The position numbers and the translations under genes were made by a program. A stretch of 64,000 bases of DNA from Hydrogenimonas sp. (GTDB lineage: Bacteria; Campylobacterota; Campylobacteria; Campylobacterales; Hydrogenimonadaceae): the NCBI GenBank assembly GCA_003945285.1, contig AP019005.1:930001-994000 (forward strand), written 5' to 3'. This document shows positions 28,764-37,528 of this stretch, one piece after another (position 1 is the first letter of the stretch; every line of letters starts with the position of its first letter). The notes under the pieces were generated by a model. It searched no databases, was not told the DNA's origin, and worked only from the letters and a program-made list of their open reading frames with translations.

Positions 28764-29562
28764 CTATATATCCCAGTTTCAGTGCCGACATCTCGATATA
28801 TTTATTCTTTATATGAGGGTATGCGATTTTAGAGGGTTTGTTGGTTTCGTAGTAGTCATATATTTCAAAAAGGGTAAATATCAGCTTGTTTATCTCTCTG
28901 TAGTTGCCACTGGTAAATCTGTGAATAAGTTTTATATTGTTTTTTCGGAACATGTTCGCTATTTCGAAGTAGTTGTGTTGAATCAGCTTCTTCTGTATGT
29001 ACATACCTGTATCGTGTACGGTACCGTTTTTCAGCTCTATGGTCTCCCAGATTCTGGATTGAAAATGCTCTTTCGCTATCAGATCCTCTTTCTCGGTTTT
29101 GTGAAGTGATACTACGAATTTGATGGTTCTCGTATCTGAGATCAGACGTATCTTTTCCATCATCGAAGATGGATATAACTGGGCTTCGTCAAGAAGAACC
29201 GTTATATGCTTTCTATCTTTGAGCGCATTGCATATCTCTATGAATTTGTTATAGGTAAGATTCTCAGGCAGTGTCGATTCCGGCAATAGAAAAGTATATA
29301 GTTTCTTTATGAACTCCTCTTCCGACGGAATGGGGGTTGCGATCATAAAGACATTGCGCTTGTCCTTGGCATCATGATATATTTTGTTTATAAGTACACT
29401 TTTGCCTGTACCCGGCCTTCCGTAGAGTAGGATCATCTTCAACGGCTTCTGTATACTCTCCAGTAGCTTGTTGTAGAACAGAATCGATGTATCCAGACCT
29501 ATATAGTGGCTTACCTCAATCCTGTCTATAAAGATACTCTGCAGCTCTTTGTATTTACTCAT
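28756..29562 (-). CDS. AAA ATPase, ExeA/MshM-like
   Basis: A 268-residue AAA+ protein with Walker A YGRPGTGKSVL near residue 45 and Walker B ITVLLDEAQL near residue 120. It resembles the cytoplasmic domain of ExeA/GspA and MshM, which assist secretin placement, but lacks their transmembrane and peptidoglycan-binding regions. The Campylobacter counterpart in the transformation locus is annotated as a nucleotide-binding protein (CtsP). It overlaps the secretin gene by 4 bases and is translationally coupled to it. Confidence 0.82.
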   Translation of the reverse strand: MSKYKELQSIFIDRIEVSHYIGLDTSILFYNKLLESIQKPLKMILLYGRPGTGKSVLINKIYHDAKDKRNVFMIATPIPSEEEFIKKLYTFLLPESTLPENLTYNKFIEICNALKDRKHITVLLDEAQLYPSSMMEKIRLISDTRTIKFVVSLHKTEKEDLIAKEHFQSRIWETIELKNGTVHDTGMYIQKKLIQHNYFEIANMFRKNNIKLIHRFTSGNYREINKLIFTLFEIYDYYETNKPSKIAYPHIKNKYIEMSALKLGYIDA

Positions 29563-31115
29563 TGCATCTTGGTCAGATTGCTGTCAGATAGCCGGTCGTA
29601 TCCAAGGTCCTTCAGTGTCATGGAGGATTTAGCCTCAACCAGATGCGGAGTTACGATGATGACAAGCTCAACCTTTTCGTCCGTCAACTCGTCATACCTG
29701 AAGGCGTATCCCAGGAGGGGGATGTCGCCTAGCAGGGGTACCTTGTTGGTCGACTTGTTGACCCTGTCTGTAATTAAACCTCCAAGAATAACGTGAGAGC
29801 CGTCTTTTACGGTAACAACGGAAGCCATCTGTCTTCTCTCCAGGTCAGGCGGCATCGTCCTGTTGAGGTTGTCGTTTGTTACAGGTGTAATAGTGTCGCT
29901 TACTGAAGGGTTTATCTTCAGTGTGATAGTACCGTCAGCAGCTATTTCCGGCGTTATATCCAGAAGAACGCCTGCAAATACGGAATCTATGATTTCATTC
30001 TGAGCCACCGTGCTTCCGCCGGTATTACTGGTAGTGGTACTGTTTTTTATTTTGTAGAAGTACTGTTTTCCTACTGTTATCATCGCGGCCTGGTTGTTGA
30101 GTGTCAAGACTTTTGGGTTGGAGACCGAGTGTACATCCCCCTGTGACTTGAGAAACTTGATGATCGTTCCGATCTGTGCCGTCATCACGATATCTGTAAA
30201 TGTGGCCGTTCCCTGCCCGAACGTTTTTATATAGGGGTCTTGCATCGTTGTAGTCGGATACTGGATTTCATATACATTCTCATTTGTTGTCAGGTTCTCG
30301 GCGGTAACTTTGAAATTCTGAAGATTGTATAGCTGCCTCCAGTCGATTCCTGTTTCGTTACCCTTGCTCAGAACCACTGCATACATTTTTACATCTATCA
30401 AAACCTGTTTGTGAAGCCTCTTCATCAAGTTGTCGATATAGTCTTCCACTCGGTCCAACTGCTTTTTGGTTCCGGTGATGGTGACAAGGCCGGACTCTTT
30501 GTCAACGACGGGATCACCGGCTTTGTACGTATCTTCGGGACGGTTAAGGATATCACTTATCTGCTCCAGAAGGTCGGACCAGAAGATAAATTTGTCGTCG
30601 GAAGTAACATTAATCCCGCTCTCCGATTCTCCGGCACTCATCGTTCCCGTAGAAACTCCCTGCCTCTGCCCCTGCATTGATTGCTGTTGTCGCGCGGCTC
30701 CGCTAGAGAGTGTCACCTTCGTACTACTTGTACTTACCCTCTCTGTACTTATGTAGTTGACATGAAAGGTTTTGGTCAAAAGGTATGAAATCTTCAGTAT
30801 ATTGCCGTCCAGGGAGTAGTTCAGGTTGTGCTCGTTCAAAACAACCTGCAGAACTTCCGGAAGAGTTGAGTCTTTCAGCGATAACCGGTTCAGACGTGTT
30901 CTCAGCTTTCTGGCGGCCTCTTTGTCCTTAATGATAAGTGTAAGGTCGCACTGATCGGCCAACTGGTTTATAACTTCCGAAATCCTTGTTCCCTGGTTGG
31001 CCTTGATATTGAAAAGATTATCTTCACATGCCGCCTGCAGATTAGAGGTAAATCCAAGCGATGCGGTCACGGCGGCCGCCAAAACAGACAGCTTGACAGT
31101 TTTCATACATTTCAT
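29559..31115 (-). CDS. mshL: Secretin of the PilQ/MshL family
   Basis: An outer-membrane secretin of 518 residues that forms the pore for a pilus or for DNA uptake. There is a signal peptide (MKTVKLSVLAAAVTASLGF) preceded by three residues from an alternative earlier Met. An N-terminal secretin/STN domain follows (NQGTRISEVINQLADQC), then a Ser/Gln-rich linker. The C-terminal secretin domain has the VPLLGDIPLLGYAF motif and the DGSHVILGGLI strand close to the end, typical of MshL. AAGGA precedes the ATG at 31115. It is equivalent by position to CtsD of Campylobacter. Confidence 0.92.
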   Translation of the reverse strand: MKCMKTVKLSVLAAAVTASLGFTSNLQAACEDNLFNIKANQGTRISEVINQLADQCDLTLIIKDKEAARKLRTRLNRLSLKDSTLPEVLQVVLNEHNLNYSLDGNILKISYLLTKTFHVNYISTERVSTSSTKVTLSSGAARQQQSMQGQRQGVSTGTMSAGESESGINVTSDDKFIFWSDLLEQISDILNRPEDTYKAGDPVVDKESGLVTITGTKKQLDRVEDYIDNLMKRLHKQVLIDVKMYAVVLSKGNETGIDWRQLYNLQNFKVTAENLTTNENVYEIQYPTTTMQDPYIKTFGQGTATFTDIVMTAQIGTIIKFLKSQGDVHSVSNPKVLTLNNQAAMITVGKQYFYKIKNSTTTSNTGGSTVAQNEIIDSVFAGVLLDITPEIAADGTITLKINPSVSDTITPVTNDNLNRTMPPDLERRQMASVVTVKDGSHVILGGLITDRVNKSTNKVPLLGDIPLLGYAFRYDELTDEKVELVIIVTPHLVEAKSSMTLKDLGYDRLSDSNLTKMQ

Positions 31116-31124
31116 ACCAAATCC

Positions 31125-31550
31125 TTATTTAACGAGAAGTTTGATTTTTTTACTCTTTGAACGATTCAAAAATATACGGATCCGTTCATTCTTGCGTGTC
31201 AGCAGAACATAATCTTTTCCTACGCCGCTGATTCTGAATCCGCCGATTCTGGAGTTCAGCCTGTACCATCTGCCGTTTATTTTTGCACGATCGTTTATAA
31301 TCGCACTCAAAAAGAAGCGGTAGTGCCTCTTTTTTACAGACTTGTCGGTCTGCAGAACCCGCCCCATTTTTCCGTTGGAGTATACAAACGGATCTTTCGC
31401 AGTGCGAATCTCACTATCTTTGAGCCCTACACGCTCCTGTTTTATATCGTTGACCAGTTTGTCGATATCGTTGATCGTGATACCGGCACCAAGTAACGAA
31501 GCCGTTGCCAGGACCGCCACCGATACTCTTGTTAATAGTTTATGCCCCAT
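31125..31550 (-). CDS. MshK/PilP-like exported accessory protein
   Basis: A 141-residue protein with a signal peptide (MGHKLLTRVSVAVLATASLLG) and a basic beta-rich mature part containing YSNGKMGRV, an INGRWYRLNSRIGGF strand and a closing NERIRIFL. The size and the location between the PilO-like and secretin genes match MshK or PilP, periplasmic proteins that link the inner-membrane platform to the secretin. Sequence similarity to those families is not strong by eye, so the name rests on fold pattern and position. It overlaps the PilO-like gene by 19 bases. Confidence 0.65.
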   Translation of the reverse strand: MGHKLLTRVSVAVLATASLLGAGITINDIDKLVNDIKQERVGLKDSEIRTAKDPFVYSNGKMGRVLQTDKSVKKRHYRFFLSAIINDRAKINGRWYRLNSRIGGFRISGVGKDYVLLTRKNERIRIFLNRSKSKKIKLLVK

Positions 31551-32176
31551 ACCGATACCTTGAAGTTTGCTTTTATACTTTTATTGCTTTCGAGATCGAT
31601 ATTATATATATCGACAACCAGTTCACTCTCTTCAATCTCATTCATAAAGCGAATCATGTTTTTGTAGCTCCCTTCACACTCGACACCGATCTCCAATACA
31701 TGACCGAAGCTATCTTTGTTGTTTATGAATCTGTTTGAGATTAATGAGATGTCAATACCGTTTTTTTTCGCCTTCAAAGCGATAGAGTCAAGAAATTTAC
31801 CCCAGTTTCTCTCGTTGAACAGAAGTTCCGAAAGTGTCTGTATCTGGTAGTCGGAATACTCGTTTATCTCTTTAAGATCACTGTATCTCGTTTTAAGTCT
31901 CGCAATCTCACTCTGCAGTTTTTTAATTTTGAAACGTTGGTCTCCGTTTACCGTCACCGAAGCAAGGTAGGACTCTTCCGCCCTTATCTTGTTCTGGAGA
32001 TCTTTTTGTATGGCAAGATCTTTTCTAAGCTCTTTTTCCGTTATCGGTATCAGGTAGGAGTATGAGATGAGCCCGAAAACGGCGACCACCGCCAATACCA
32101 TAAGATAGAACTCGCTCTCTTTTTTCTCTTCAAAATAGTTGTCCAGTTTTTCAAGGAAATCTTCGATTATCTTCAT
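31532..32176 (-). CDS. PilO/MshJ-like inner-membrane protein
   Basis: A 214-residue bitopic protein with a short cytoplasmic N-terminus, one hydrophobic helix at residues 25-44 and a coiled coil (about 50-110) rich in Lys, Glu and Leu. An alpha/beta domain follows with NGIDISLISN and YKNMIRFMNEIEESELVVDI, which is characteristic of the ferredoxin-like PilO domain. It is the alignment-complex partner of the PilN-like part encoded just upstream, with which it overlaps by 4 bases. The MSHA counterpart is MshJ. Confidence 0.75.
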   Translation of the reverse strand: MKIIEDFLEKLDNYFEEKKESEFYLMVLAVVAVFGLISYSYLIPITEKELRKDLAIQKDLQNKIRAEESYLASVTVNGDQRFKIKKLQSEIARLKTRYSDLKEINEYSDYQIQTLSELLFNERNWGKFLDSIALKAKKNGIDISLISNRFINNKDSFGHVLEIGVECEGSYKNMIRFMNEIEESELVVDIYNIDLESNKSIKANFKVSVWGINY

Positions 32177-33018
32177 AGTACTGTCACCTTTAGGTCGCCG
32201 TGGTAGATTCCGGTCTTTTCGTCTTTATAGATCTTGTCTATATCCGCATGAATCCTGTTTTCATACTTATCGGTTAAAAATTTTATAAATTGAGTGATCT
32301 TTTTTTCGCTTCTTGCATAGAGAGTCAGGGTAAAGAGGTTGTCTTCATCACTGATTTTCGTTACTCTTACACCGAACTTAGTCATATCGTTGCCAAGCCC
32401 TACGATCGTTTTTGCCTTCATAGGGTAGTTGACTTTTTTATCGTATATGGCGGCCAGAATCTTCTTTTTGGTCTCGAAAAGATCGTTTTCGGCTTTGATT
32501 CTTGCCAGTATATCTTTTTTCTGTTTCTCCAGTGTTGAAATCTCGTTTTTTATTGAGGTTGTGAGCCGATTGAGCTCTCTCTCCTCTTTTTTCAGCCTGT
32601 CGTTGCTGATTTTGACATATGTGTCGTATGTGTAGTTGTAGACAGGGAGGGAGAGCGCCAGGACTACGGTCGCTGCTGTTGTAATGATAAACTGCCCGCT
32701 TCTTCGCGCTACGAAGGGGGGCGGCCTGAAGAAGAGTGTGAAGTTCGGGCTCTCTTCACCTTCAATGTTTTTTATCGCCTCAAGAACAGATAGAAAATGG
32801 AACTGGTCAACATACCAGTCCCCTTTCTCCATTTCGTAATCGAAGTCGAAATCGCCGGCTTCAATTCCAAGGTATGTATGTGCATATTCGTTGAGTCCCA
32901 GCACGGGGCCGGCTTCGGACCCTGTATAAAACATATCTATCTTTTCGATCTCGAAGGCTCTCTTCGCATATATCAGGATATCGTTCACATACAGAAAAAT
33001 TTCGCTGAAAAGCTTCAT
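32173..33018 (-). CDS. PilN-like part of a frameshifted PilM-PilN (MshI-like) gene
   Basis: This 281-codon frame is the 3' part of a gene whose 5' part is at 33051-33716. Its first 75 residues (FSEIFLYVNDILIYAKR, then GSEAGPVLGLNEYAHTYLG) look like the C-terminal subdomain of an actin-like PilM fold, not a free N-terminus. A membrane helix follows near residue 115 (IITTAATVVLALSL), then a coiled coil and a PilN-type ferredoxin-like domain ending DLKVTVL. Reading upstream from the ATG in this frame stays open through NEGLKTSNFDYQDHL, which continues the PilM half. One extra A in the AAA run at 33062-33064 (TTT on the plus strand) would give a single 514-residue protein. Confidence 0.75.
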   Translation of the reverse strand: MKLFSEIFLYVNDILIYAKRAFEIEKIDMFYTGSEAGPVLGLNEYAHTYLGIEAGDFDFDYEMEKGDWYVDQFHFLSVLEAIKNIEGEESPNFTLFFRPPPFVARRSGQFIITTAATVVLALSLPVYNYTYDTYVKISNDRLKKEERELNRLTTSIKNEISTLEKQKKDILARIKAENDLFETKKKILAAIYDKKVNYPMKAKTIVGLGNDMTKFGVRVTKISDEDNLFTLTLYARSEKKITQFIKFLTDKYENRIHADIDKIYKDEKTGIYHGDLKVTVL

Positions 33019-33050
33019 CAGGTGATCTTGGTAGTCGAAATTCGAAGTTT

Positions 33051-33716
33051 TCAGACCTTCGTTTGCAGCATTTCGTAAAATGCGGCTTCATCGACCCGCT
33101 CACCGTAGAGTTCGCAGAATCTCTCATATATATTCTCGAAAGAGTATTTGAGAGACTTTGAATAGATATATTCGCCATCCTTGAAGAGAGCCAAAAAAGC
33201 ATCCTCTTTCTGGAAATAGAGATACCCCTGAACTCCGTAAGCTTCGAGTATCTCCTTTTCATAGAGGTTTTGTATCAGGTACGGTTTTGGGTAGATACAG
33301 TCGATATATTTGACCTGTTCACGTACGGGGTTGAAAACTTCGTGTACGACCTCCGGTTCCGCTACGAAAACATGGAAAGAGCGCATCTTGTCGGTTTTCC
33401 GACCCGGAATCTCTATATATCTGATTATATACTCGACAGCCTGGTCGAGACCGAGATCGTCGTACGCTTTGAGCTCTATAGCATCCTGAATATCTTCCGG
33501 CGGAATATTTACGCTGACCTCCACAATCGAAGAGATGAAGTCTTTTGAGTCGATGGTGGAGACAACGAAATTTCTCTTGTCGTATTGTAGTTTTTCAATC
33601 TTTTGCAGCGAATTGTTCTGGAATTGGTAAGAGATATTTTGATAGGCGTTGATGGAAACAATTTTATGGAAACCGATACTATCTTTTTCCAATCTATCCT
33701 GTTGTGTTTTGAACAT
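33051..33716 (-). CDS. PilM-like N-terminal part of the frameshifted PilM-PilN gene; first gene of the pilus operon
   Basis: This is the 5' part of the gene described at 32173. The 221 codons begin MFKTQQDRLEKDSIGFHKI and include SVNIPPEDIQDAIELKAYDDLG, similar to the PilM/MshI motif region in which a pairing helix follows the first actin subdomain, and YLYFQKEDAFLALFKDGEYI. The frame then stops at TGA 33051-33053 in the middle of the domain. In pilus systems PilM is the cytoplasmic actin-like component that binds the PilN N-terminus; fusion with PilN is plausible here. A TATAAAC-type -10 lies in the spacer upstream. Confidence 0.75.
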   Translation of the reverse strand: MFKTQQDRLEKDSIGFHKIVSINAYQNISYQFQNNSLQKIEKLQYDKRNFVVSTIDSKDFISSIVEVSVNIPPEDIQDAIELKAYDDLGLDQAVEYIIRYIEIPGRKTDKMRSFHVFVAEPEVVHEVFNPVREQVKYIDCIYPKPYLIQNLYEKEILEAYGVQGYLYFQKEDAFLALFKDGEYIYSKSLKYSFENIYERFCELYGERVDEAAFYEMLQTKV

Positions 33717-33790
33717 TGCAAGGCCTTGTTCTGATTGTTTATAATTAATACTTCTACTGATTTTAACCTAATATAGCTTAAACAGTAGTT

Positions 33791-33814
33791 TAAAAATAAC
33801 GGAAAAGTCCCGTT
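33791..33814 (-). terminator. Intrinsic terminator after era
   Basis: On the minus strand, AACGG and CCGTT enclose a 7-base loop and are followed at once by ATTTTTA, the layout of a rho-independent terminator. A second short stem (CCCG/CGGG) precedes it. It separates the era-containing operon (ending at 33830) from the pilus operon that starts at 33716. Confidence 0.5.
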
Positions 33815-33829
33815 TTTCGGGTGTTGAGG

Positions 33830-34741
33830 CTATCGGTCGAATATATATCCGACTTCACTCAACGACTTCTTTGTCTTTGACCAGCCGCTTTTTACACTTA
33901 CGAAAAGCTCGAGAAAAATTTTTTTCCCTGAAAACTCTTCCATCTTCAACCTGGCGTCTCTGCCGATCCTCTTTATAGTAGAGCCTCCGCGTCCGACTAT
34001 TATCATCTTCTGGCTCTTCTTTTCGGTGATGATCGTAGCCTGGACACGGTCGAGGCCCGGCTGTTCATCGACCTTTTCGATGATTACGTCCGTTTCATAA
34101 GGGATCTCGTCGCTCAGATTGTCGAAGATCGACTCTCTGATCATCTCCTTGTAGATCTCTTTTATACTTGTCGTAGTCAACAGTTCAGGATCATATAACC
34201 AGGGTGATCTCGGAAGATTTGCGGAAATCTCTTTCAGCAGCGCCTCTTTGCCGATACTCTTGGTAACCGAGACCGGAACAAGTGCCGAAAAGCGATCCTG
34301 ATAGGCCCGGTATTCACCGATCTTTTTCAAAAGCTCCTCGTTGCTCACTTCGTCAATTTTGCTCAAAACAACGATATGCGGCCTGTTCCTGCCGTTTATT
34401 TGCAAAAACTTCCTGTAGTGCTCAAGACTGTCTTTGGCGGGAGCGAGAAAAAGTATAAGGTCGCAATCGCCGATCGCTTTGAACACCTCTTGGAGCATGA
34501 AGCGGTTCAGGAGGCGCTCTTTTTCGTGTATTCCGGGCGTATCTACAAATATTATCTGACTATTTTCATACATCACGATAATATTCATACGTTTTCTGGT
34601 CGCCTGGGCCTTCTTGCTTACCATCGCCAGTTTTTCGCCGACCAGCCAGTTCAGCAGTGTGCTTTTTCCGGCGTTGGGACGGCCGACTACGGCTACGAAG
34701 CCCGCTTTCGTATTTATATCAGAGGATGTATCTTGCGACAT
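33830..34741 (-). CDS. era: GTPase Era
   Basis: Era binds the 3' end of 16S rRNA and helps mature the 30S subunit. The 303 residues have G1 GRPNAGKST near residue 20, DTPG with GIHEKE, the KIDE specificity loop, and a C-terminal KH domain with GRGGSTIKRIGRDAR. The ATG at 34741 overlaps the end of hslU by 23 bases and is preceded by GAGGACGA. It is the final gene of rplI-hslV-hslU-era, a set also seen in Campylobacter. Confidence 0.96.
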   Translation of the reverse strand: MSQDTSSDINTKAGFVAVVGRPNAGKSTLLNWLVGEKLAMVSKKAQATRKRMNIIVMYENSQIIFVDTPGIHEKERLLNRFMLQEVFKAIGDCDLILFLAPAKDSLEHYRKFLQINGRNRPHIVVLSKIDEVSNEELLKKIGEYRAYQDRFSALVPVSVTKSIGKEALLKEISANLPRSPWLYDPELLTTTSIKEIYKEMIRESIFDNLSDEIPYETDVIIEKVDEQPGLDRVQATIITEKKSQKMIIVGRGGSTIKRIGRDARLKMEEFSGKKIFLELFVSVKSGWSKTKKSLSEVGYIFDR

Positions 34742-36056
34742 CTTCGTCCTCTACGATAGCATCGAGCTTCTCATGTACATAATCGGCGGTAATCGTAAAA
34801 GTTTTACCCTGATACTCATCGGCTTCGAAACTTATATCCTCGAGAACCTTCTCTATGACTGTGTGCAGACGCCTGGCCCCTATATCTTCCGTTCTTTCGT
34901 TGGCCTGGAAACTCACTTTTGCGATAGCTCTGAGAGCCTCCTCTTCAAAGGCGAGCTCCATCCCTTCGACTCCTAGAAGAGCCTGATACTGCTTGATGAG
35001 AGAGTTTTTCGGTTTTGTAAGTATTTCGTAGAGTGCATCTTCGGTCAGAGAGTCCAGCTCTACCCTCAGAGGAAAACGCCCTTGAAGCTCCGGAATCAGA
35101 TCGCTGGGCTTGCTCACATGGAAAGCTCCGGCGGCTATGAAGAGTATATGGTCGGTCTGTATGGGGCCGAATTTTGTATTTACGCTGCTGCCTTCCACAA
35201 TAGGGAGCAGGTCGCGCTGGACACCCTCTTTGCTCGGGTCCTGGCGCCCGCTGTTCTGGCTGGAAACGGCGATCTTGTCGATCTCGTCGAGAAATATGAT
35301 TCCCCCTTCGGCTGCCCGGCGCAGAGCCTCCTGTTTGATCTGCTCTTCATCAAGCAGCCGTTCGCTCGCGGTCTGGCGGAGAATTTTTTTAGCCTCTTTT
35401 ACCGTCACCTCTTTTTTGCTCTCCCGCCCAAAAGAACCGAAAACCTTCGCCAAAGACTCCTGTACTTTGCTCATCTCCGGCGGAAGATTGCTCTCTCCCA
35501 TATCTATCTTCAGCGGCGGCATTTCAACCTCGACCTTCAGCTTGTCGAGTTCACCTCTGCGGAGCTTTTCACGCATTCTTTTAAAGCTTGTCTCATACTC
35601 CTCTTTTTTTGTATCTGTTGCGCCTTTGGGAAGAGGCGGAAGCAGCTTCTCTATTATCATTCTTTCGACATACTCGTCGATCTCTCCGCTCTTGAGCTCT
35701 TTTTGCTCCTGGGTTACAAGATTGACGGATGTGGCGACCAGGTCTCTTATCATCGACTCCACATCCCTGCCGACAAAACCGACTTCGGTATATTTGCTCG
35801 CTTCCACCTTTACGAACGGGTAGCCCATCATTTTGGCGAGTCTCCTTGCGATCTCGGTTTTACCGACACCCGTAGAGCCGATCATCAGGATATTTTTTGG
35901 CATGATCTCATCCTGGATCTCCGCCGGCAGTCTCATTCTTCTGTATCTGTTTCTGAGTGCTACGGCGATAGTCTTTTTTGCCTCCTGCTGTCCGATTACA
36001 TAGTTGTCGAGATAGGCTACAATCTCTTTTGGTGTCATACTCTCTGCGTTGCTCAT
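34719..36056 (-). CDS. hslU: ATP-dependent protease ATPase subunit HslU
   Basis: HslU is the AAA+ unfoldase of the HslUV (ClpYQ) protease, a cytoplasmic stress protease. The 445 residues start with the [19 protein letters not shown] region and carry Walker [16 protein letters not shown], the intermediate I-domain (about residues 110-230, rich in Lys/Glu), Walker [13 protein letters not shown] and the C-terminal ARYIL tail that inserts into HslV. Its ATG overlaps the hslV stop by 4 bases. Confidence 0.97.
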   Translation of the reverse strand: MSNAESMTPKEIVAYLDNYVIGQQEAKKTIAVALRNRYRRMRLPAEIQDEIMPKNILMIGSTGVGKTEIARRLAKMMGYPFVKVEASKYTEVGFVGRDVESMIRDLVATSVNLVTQEQKELKSGEIDEYVERMIIEKLLPPLPKGATDTKKEEYETSFKRMREKLRRGELDKLKVEVEMPPLKIDMGESNLPPEMSKVQESLAKVFGSFGRESKKEVTVKEAKKILRQTASERLLDEEQIKQEALRRAAEGGIIFLDEIDKIAVSSQNSGRQDPSKEGVQRDLLPIVEGSSVNTKFGPIQTDHILFIAAGAFHVSKPSDLIPELQGRFPLRVELDSLTEDALYEILTKPKNSLIKQYQALLGVEGMELAFEEEALRAIAKVSFQANERTEDIGARRLHTVIEKVLEDISFEADEYQGKTFTITADYVHEKLDAIVEDEDVARYIL

Positions 36057-36589
36057 TTTTTCAATTCCAATATTTTGATGTTGTGGTTTGTATATATACA
36101 GAGGTCGGCGGCTATGTGAAGACTCTCTTCCACAAGTGTTTTCGGCTCCATCTTTGCATGTCTCGCAAGGGCCCTCGCGGCTGAGATGGCAAAGTTGCCC
36201 CCGCTGCCTATCGCGGCGATCTCTCCGTCTTCAGGCTCGACGACATCACCGTTGCCGCTGAGAATGAAGATATGCTCGTTGTTCAGGACGATCATCATCG
36301 CCTCCAGACGCCGCAGCACTTTATCTTTGCGCCACGCCTTCGAAAACTCTATGACGGCCTTCAAGAGGTCACCTTTGCGGCTTTGCAGGAACCCCTCGAA
36401 CATATCGAAGAGGTTGAAAGCGTCTGCAGTACTTCCGGCAAACCCGGCAAGTACCTGACCGTTGTAGAGAGTCCTGATTTTGGTGGCGTTGCCTTTGAGT
36501 ACGGCATTTCCGAACGTGACCTGCCCGTCGCCCCCTATGACCGCTCCCTTGTCTGACCTGAAGGCCAGTATGGTGGTAGCTTCAAACAT
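36053..36589 (-). CDS. hslV: ATP-dependent protease proteolytic subunit HslV
   Basis: HslV is the threonine protease of the HslUV complex. The 178 residues begin [25 protein letters not shown]. In other HslV proteins the mature chain begins at the TT pair, so the nucleophile threonine here is residue 5 and MFEA acts as a short propeptide, as in Helicobacter. The start is supported by GGAG about 8 bases upstream, and no ATG lies directly before the TT. The [16 protein letters not shown] segment is conserved. Confidence 0.96.
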   Translation of the reverse strand: MFEATTILAFRSDKGAVIGGDGQVTFGNAVLKGNATKIRTLYNGQVLAGFAGSTADAFNLFDMFEGFLQSRKGDLLKAVIEFSKAWRKDKVLRRLEAMMIVLNNEHIFILSGNGDVVEPEDGEIAAIGSGGNFAISAARALARHAKMEPKTLVEESLHIAADLCIYTNHNIKILELKK

Positions 36590-36592
36590 CCG

Positions 36593-37036
36593 TCACTCTC
36601 CGACCACTTCGAATTTCAGTTTCGCATGTATACCGTGGCCCAGTTTCACATCGGCTTCATATATGCCGGTCGCCTTTATTGCACCGTCGATATGGATAAT
36701 CTTCTTGTCGATCTCTATCCCGCTCTCTTTCAGTGCATCGGCAATATCGTGGTTGGTAATGGCGCCGAATAGAGAGCCGTTCGCACCGAGCTTCTTCTTT
36801 ATTACGAGCTTCATGCTTTCGAGCTCTTTTTTGAGACTCTCGAGACGCTCTATTTCGGCAGCCTCCTCCTCGGCTTTTCTGGCCTGCTCCTCTTCCCACT
36901 CTCTTATAACTTCGTCCGTCGCCACTTTGGCGAACCCTTTGGCGACCAGGAAGTTTTTCCCGTAACCGTCTTTGACCTCTTTGATCTCTCCGGCCTTTCC
37001 CAGGCTTTTTACATCTTTTATCAGTAGTACTTTCAT
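36593..37036 (-). CDS. rplI: 50S ribosomal protein L9
   Basis: L9 binds 23S rRNA near the L1 stalk. I chose the ATG at 37036, which gives the normal N-terminus [18 protein letters not shown] and 147 residues and has AAAAGG upstream; a 26-residue longer frame runs into the palindromic element and is rejected. The N-terminal RNA-binding domain has [14 protein letters not shown], followed by the long connecting helix and a C-terminal domain with [12 protein letters not shown]. It is the first gene of the operon ending with era. Confidence 0.97.
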   Translation of the reverse strand: MKVLLIKDVKSLGKAGEIKEVKDGYGKNFLVAKGFAKVATDEVIREWEEEQARKAEEEAAEIERLESLKKELESMKLVIKKKLGANGSLFGAITNHDIADALKESGIEIDKKIIHIDGAIKATGIYEADVKLGHGIHAKLKFEVVGE

Positions 37037-37051
37037 TATGCAACCTTTTAT

Positions 37052-37229
37052 TGACATCACTGACCTTACGCAAAATTTGTCGGTCCCGGGATCTAGCGGA
37101 AAAATATCGTTCAAAACCGCGCTTGCCCGTCAGGGTGCCGAAGGCGTCAGCGTTTTTTGAATATTTTGCGGCGTCCCGCAGTGCAGATCCCGCTCGGCAT
37201 GCAGATTTTGCGTAAAGTCAGTGACATCA
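37052..37229. repeat. Large imperfect palindromic element (178 bp), second type
   Basis: Arms of 28 bases at 37052-37079 and 37202-37229 are inverted repeats of each other with about four mismatches; both contain CACTGACYTTACGCAAAATYTG. Further inside, GGGATCT-GCGG sequences are also mirrored. It lies 15 bases upstream of the rplI start and directly next to MITE copy B, filling most of the 37037-37528 spacer. No flanking duplication is evident. It might be another mobile element or a leader structure. Confidence 0.5.
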
Positions 37230-37323
37230 GTTATCAAGTAGAGCTGCAGTCATATGATGGCTGCAGCGCTTCTGTAATCGTGTGCAGATTATATCGAAGA
37301 ATAGCGTAAATTGGGATATAATT

Positions 37324-37486
37324 CCCAAATCCGGAAATAGAGACAGAGGAACTCGTCATGATCATTGCAGCCATGCACTTTGGGAAAAATCATCGATGTA
37401 CCTGAGGGTTGCGCCTCAAATTTTTCCCAAACCGCCTGACTACAAGCACCGCAACGACTTCTATCTATTCTGTTTCCTGATTTGGG
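37324..37486. mobile_element. MITE-like palindromic element, copy B (163 bp)
   Basis: The ends are CCCAAATCCGGAAATAGAG and the inverted match finishing GATTTGGG. Flanking pentamers are TAATT (37319-37323) and AAATT (37487-37491), four of five identical. This is the most diverged copy, yet its inner stem TTTGGGAAAAA / TTTTTCCCAAA is perfectly paired, where other copies pair CGGGAAAA with TTTTCCCG. It sits 43 bases upstream of the M3 peptidase start, so it may influence that gene's transcription. Confidence 0.8.
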
Positions 37487-37528
37487 AAATTGCGTCAATT
37501 CGTTAACAGCTGAATGAAGGATAGAGCT

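Noticed and set aside
35082-36119. 345-codon open frame on the plus strand
   Set aside because: Antisense to hslU and the end of hslV, both secure; no ribosome site or domain.
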